This document shows positions 61,229-64,000 of a stretch of 64,000 nucleotides of DNA, piece after piece (within the stretch, counting starts at the first letter, position 1; each line of letters begins with the position of its first letter). Below the pieces are notes generated by a model. The model saw only the letters and a program-made list of their open reading frames with translations. It ran no database searches and was not told the DNA's origin. This stretch comes from Clostridium_AD sp050717515 (GTDB lineage: Bacteria; Bacillota; Clostridia; Clostridiales; Clostridiaceae). The translations under genes were made by a program, and so were the position numbers. Location: NCBI RefSeq assembly GCF_050717515.1, contig NZ_JBOITL010000007.1, positions 1-64,000 on the forward strand. Reading direction: 5' to 3'.

Positions 61229-62635
61229 CTAAATTTCAATAAGAAATGCTTCATAAGCTCTAAAAGCTTCATAAATATCTGCTTTACTTGCAATTTCCCA
61301 AGGTGCATGCATGTTATGAAGCGCAACTCCTGAATCAATAACCTGCATACCATACTTAGCTAATAAATAAGCTATAGTACCACCGCCGCCTTGATCCACT
61401 TTACCAAGCTCTGAGGTTTGCCATGAAATTTTATGTTTTTCCATTATAGCTCTAAGCTCTGCAATAAATTCTGGGTTTGCATCGTTGCATGCAAGTTTTC
61501 CTTTAGATCCAGTATACTTGGTTAAAACTATACCTTTTCCAAAGTATGCAGAATTAAATTTTTCCATAACTAAAGGAAAGTTTGGATCAAAGGCCGGACT
61601 TACGTCAGAAGATAACATTTTAGAATTTGCTAATGCTCTTCTTACTTTTAGATCACTATATTCTCCCATTAAATTAACAACTTCAGCTACTGTGTTTTCA
61701 AAGAATCTAGATTGCATTCCTGTTGCACCACTATTACCTATTTCTTCTTTATCTGCAAGTAAAACAATACAGGTTTTATCTGTTTGTTTGATGTTCATTA
61801 ATGCTTCATAAGATGTATAAGCACAAACTCTGTCATCATGTCCATAAGCCATAATCATACTGCTATCTAGTCCATAACTTCTAGCGCGCCCTGCAGGTAC
61901 TACTTCCAGTTCTGAAGATACAAAATCTTCTTCATCTATATCATATTTATCATTTAAAAGTCTTAATATATTTAACTTAACTCTATTTTTAGCGTCCTTA
62001 TCTTCTACTGGTATACTTCCCATGAACACATTTAAATCTTCACCTTCAATACCCTTTTCCATAGTTTTTTGCAATTGGTCTACAGATAAGTGATATAGAA
62101 GATCTGATATTCCCACCACTGGTTCTTTTTCATCTTCTCCTATTACTATATTTACTATTGTGCCATCTTTCTTAACCACAACACCATGAATAGCTAAAGG
62201 CAACGTCACCCATTGATACTTCTTAACTCCACCATAATAATGTGTTTTAGCTAATGCTAAATCAGAATCCTCATATAATGGATTTTGTTTTAAATCAAGT
62301 CTTGGTGAGTCAACATGAGCACCTAAAATTTTAAAACCCTTTTCAATAGGCTCAGAGCCAATTAAAAATAATGCTAAAGTTTTTCCCATGCAGTTTGCAT
62401 AAACTTTATCACCAACTTTTAATGTAGTACCTGCATTTATATATGTATTAATGTTCTTGTAACCGTTTTTTTCAGCTGAAATAACAAATTCAGTTATGCA
62501 CTCTCTTTCAGTTTTGCATTTCGACATAAAATCTATGTAATTATCAGACAATGCGAAGACCTTTTTCAAATCACCTTTAGTATATTTATCCCAAGCTAAT
62601 TCATATTTTTTTTCTAAATGTTTAACATCAGACAT
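61229..62635 (-). CDS. M18-family aminopeptidase
   Basis: This 468-residue, two-zinc aminopeptidase of the DNPEP/ApeA type has LGAHVDSPRLDLK (His and Asp ligands), ADKEEIGNSGATG (Glu base and ligand), MLSSDVSPAFDPN and VALHNMHAPWEIASK (last histidine). It removes N-terminal, often acidic, residues in the cytoplasm. The ATG was set after AGGAGG at eight bases; an in-frame upstream extension lacks a site. The long inverted repeat lies 12 bases past its stop. Confidence 0.93.
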   Translation of the reverse strand: MSDVKHLEKKYELAWDKYTKGDLKKVFALSDNYIDFMSKCKTERECITEFVISAEKNGYKNINTYINAGTTLKVGDKVYANCMGKTLALFLIGSEPIEKGFKILGAHVDSPRLDLKQNPLYEDSDLALAKTHYYGGVKKYQWVTLPLAIHGVVVKKDGTIVNIVIGEDEKEPVVGISDLLYHLSVDQLQKTMEKGIEGEDLNVFMGSIPVEDKDAKNRVKLNILRLLNDKYDIDEEDFVSSELEVVPAGRARSYGLDSSMIMAYGHDDRVCAYTSYEALMNIKQTDKTCIVLLADKEEIGNSGATGMQSRFFENTVAEVVNLMGEYSDLKVRRALANSKMLSSDVSPAFDPNFPLVMEKFNSAYFGKGIVLTKYTGSKGKLACNDANPEFIAELRAIMEKHKISWQTSELGKVDQGGGGTIAYLLAKYGMQVIDSGVALHNMHAPWEIASKADIYEAFRAYEAFLIEI

Positions 62636-62749
62636 GTTTACTTGCCTCCTAATATAACTACTTTTTACATTTACCATTCTACTAAATATTTTATCAAATT
62701 ACAAACACCAAAACTGTCTTTAAAATTGAATATAATTAGAATGATTTAT

Positions 62750-63670
62750 TTAATTTTTACGAGCTGCAGTTACTTCCTCTATTCTCATATTTATGGTTTC
62801 AACAGGTGTTATCTTAGAATTCAAACTATATCTATAATTAGCTGCAGCAGCCTCTATAATCACTGCTATATTTCTACCCGGCCTAATTGGCAGCGTTATT
62901 TTTCTTAAAGGCACGTTTAGAATATCCATAAATTCATTATCTATACCAAGCCTATCATATTCTTCATTCTCATTCCACAGAGTAAGTGAAATATATATGC
63001 TAATAGTCTTAGTGTTTAGAACGGAACTCATACCATAAATCGCTGGAATATCTATAATTCCCATACCTCTCACTTCCAGCATACCTGAAGTTATATATGG
63101 ACAACTTCCCAGGAGCACACCATCAATTTCTTTAATGTCTACCGCATCATCTGCAATGAGTCTATGACCCCTCTTAATTAATTCTAAAGCACATTCACTC
63201 TTACCTATACCACTTTCACCACTTATTAATATTCCTATACCATAAACATCTACTAAAACTCCATGAAGTCTAGTTTCCGGGGCTAGCTTAGTGTCTAAAA
63301 AATTTGTAAGCTTACTAATAAATCTTGTGGAAATTAATTTTGTCCTTAAAACCCATAAACCATTTTCCTGTGCTGCCTTCAGAATTTCCGTGTGAGGTTC
63401 CAAACCCCTAGTAAAAATAACACAAAACGGATCCAATTTGAAATATTTGTTAATTCGTTTCTTCCTCAGTTCTACTTCCATGCAGTCTAGGAAGCCCCAC
63501 TCTGCCATGCCTATTAATTGCACTCGCTTATTATCAAAATACTGATAAAAGCCTGCAATTTGAAGCCCTGGTCTATTAATATCACTAACACTAATTAATT
63601 TACCCTTTTCCCCTTCCACTAAAACCTCTAACTTAAAATGCTCTATTAATTCCTCTATAGTAACATCCAT
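62750..63670 (-). CDS. hprK: HPr kinase/phosphorylase
   Basis: In this 306-residue protein, the N-terminal domain is followed by the catalytic histidine in TRLHGVLVDVYG, the P-loop ISGESGIGKSECALEL (about residues 152-167), RLIADDAVDI and the signature LEVRGMGIIDIPAIYG. It phosphorylates HPr on serine and so controls carbon catabolite repression in Firmicutes. AAAGGGGGA precedes the ATG. Confidence 0.96.
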   Translation of the reverse strand: MDVTIEELIEHFKLEVLVEGEKGKLISVSDINRPGLQIAGFYQYFDNKRVQLIGMAEWGFLDCMEVELRKKRINKYFKLDPFCVIFTRGLEPHTEILKAAQENGLWVLRTKLISTRFISKLTNFLDTKLAPETRLHGVLVDVYGIGILISGESGIGKSECALELIKRGHRLIADDAVDIKEIDGVLLGSCPYITSGMLEVRGMGIIDIPAIYGMSSVLNTKTISIYISLTLWNENEEYDRLGIDNEFMDILNVPLRKITLPIRPGRNIAVIIEAAAANYRYSLNSKITPVETINMRIEEVTAARKN

Positions 63671-63722
63671 TAAAATTCCCCCTTTCTATTAATCAGTAAA
63701 TTTATTGTTTTTAATCCTTCTA

Positions 63723-63890
63723 TTATACTTTTTTGATTGTATCTAATTGCGATCTAAAATTTCTTTTAACATTGTCAATATACTTTTGTCTTAATTCTTG
63801 CTGCTCTACTTTCTCCTCTTCTGTAAGTCCCAGTTCCTTGCTTTTCTTATAAAGATAATTTATTCTACTCGTTAACTCATCTATACTCAT
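63723..63890 (-). CDS. UPF0291 (DUF896, YnzC-like) protein
   Basis: This 55-residue two-helix protein reads MSIDELTSRINYLYKKSKE, then GLTEEEKVEQQELRQKYI and a basic end. This is the YnzC/UPF0291 pattern of Firmicutes, whose role is unknown. AAAGGAGTG precedes the ATG. It lies 52 bases upstream of hprK on the same strand and may be cotranscribed. The last 110 bases of the window hold no gene. Confidence 0.88.
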   Translation of the reverse strand: MSIDELTSRINYLYKKSKELGLTEEEKVEQQELRQKYIDNVKRNFRSQLDTIKKV

Positions 63891-64000
63891 AATATCACTC
63901 CTTTACTATTTTTAACTTTTTTATTATAGCAAAATATTTTATTGGTAAACAGTAAAAATCAAACATATTATATTTTTTATAATTATAGAACAAGAAATTT

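Overview
The window looks like the chromosome of a low-GC, endospore-forming Clostridium (Clostridiaceae). The base composition is strongly AT-rich, nearly every start has a strong AGGAGG- or GGGGG-type ribosome site, and TTG/GTG starts are common. It carries a Spo0E-like phosphatase, an HgdC/BadF-type activase, HPr kinase and a UPF0291 protein. No rRNA, tRNA or CRISPR array was seen.

Positions 1 to about 27,400 form an accessory region. Single genes lie mostly on the minus strand: GNAT acetyltransferases, SAM methyltransferases, YdcF/DUF218, HIT, a MazG-like pyrophosphohydrolase, hydrolases, a DUF5131 protein and small membrane proteins. The 3' end of most of them abuts one member of a family of imperfect inverted-repeat elements. 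Their outer arms are alike (TTGTGACGC followed by TTAAGAATAA and variants) and the centre is variable, about 10 to 170 bases. This gene-plus-3'-element layout resembles an integron cassette array, but no integrase is in the window and the textbook attC consensus is only partly met, so a miniature-transposon origin is the main alternative. One cassette (ydcF plus its element) is present twice. Many genes are broken: HAD hydrolase, FMN reductase, aminoglycoside phosphotransferase, GyrI-like, flavodoxin, alpha/beta hydrolases and an esterase. Several of these look like one-base losses. A group II intron 5' end lies at the left edge, and an IS3-type remnant with two solo ends lies inside the region. 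A Bce-type ABC transporter pair interrupts the pattern.

Positions 27,400 to 42,100 are mixed: a 24-residue membrane peptide, a CAT-type acetyltransferase, an L,D-transpeptidase lipoprotein, an RseP-like protease, a secreted Ig/amidase protein, an XRE repressor with four upstream GGTAAC repeats, an unknown coiled-coil membrane protein, Spo0E, a three-gene activase module related to 2-hydroxyacyl-CoA dehydratase activation, an N-acetylmuramoyl-L-alanine amidase and a lipoprotein.

Positions 42,188 to 49,400 (+) hold a three-gene unit: a 1620-residue protein joining HD, helical-repeat, NadD-like nucleotidyltransferase, acetyltransferase-like and phosphoribosyltransferase-like parts, followed by a lactate/malate-dehydrogenase-like protein and a flavodoxin-like protein. 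This is the best candidate for an undescribed metabolic or nucleotide system.

Positions 49,511 to 54,586 (-) are a folate operon (pabA, pabB, pabC, HD, folP, folB-folK fusion) with a 24-base perfect palindrome between pabB and pabC. Positions 54,769 to 59,814 (-) are an ABC transporter with its own two-component system. The right end holds a PHP phosphoesterase, a 185-base long inverted repeat, an M18 aminopeptidase, hprK and a UPF0291 gene.
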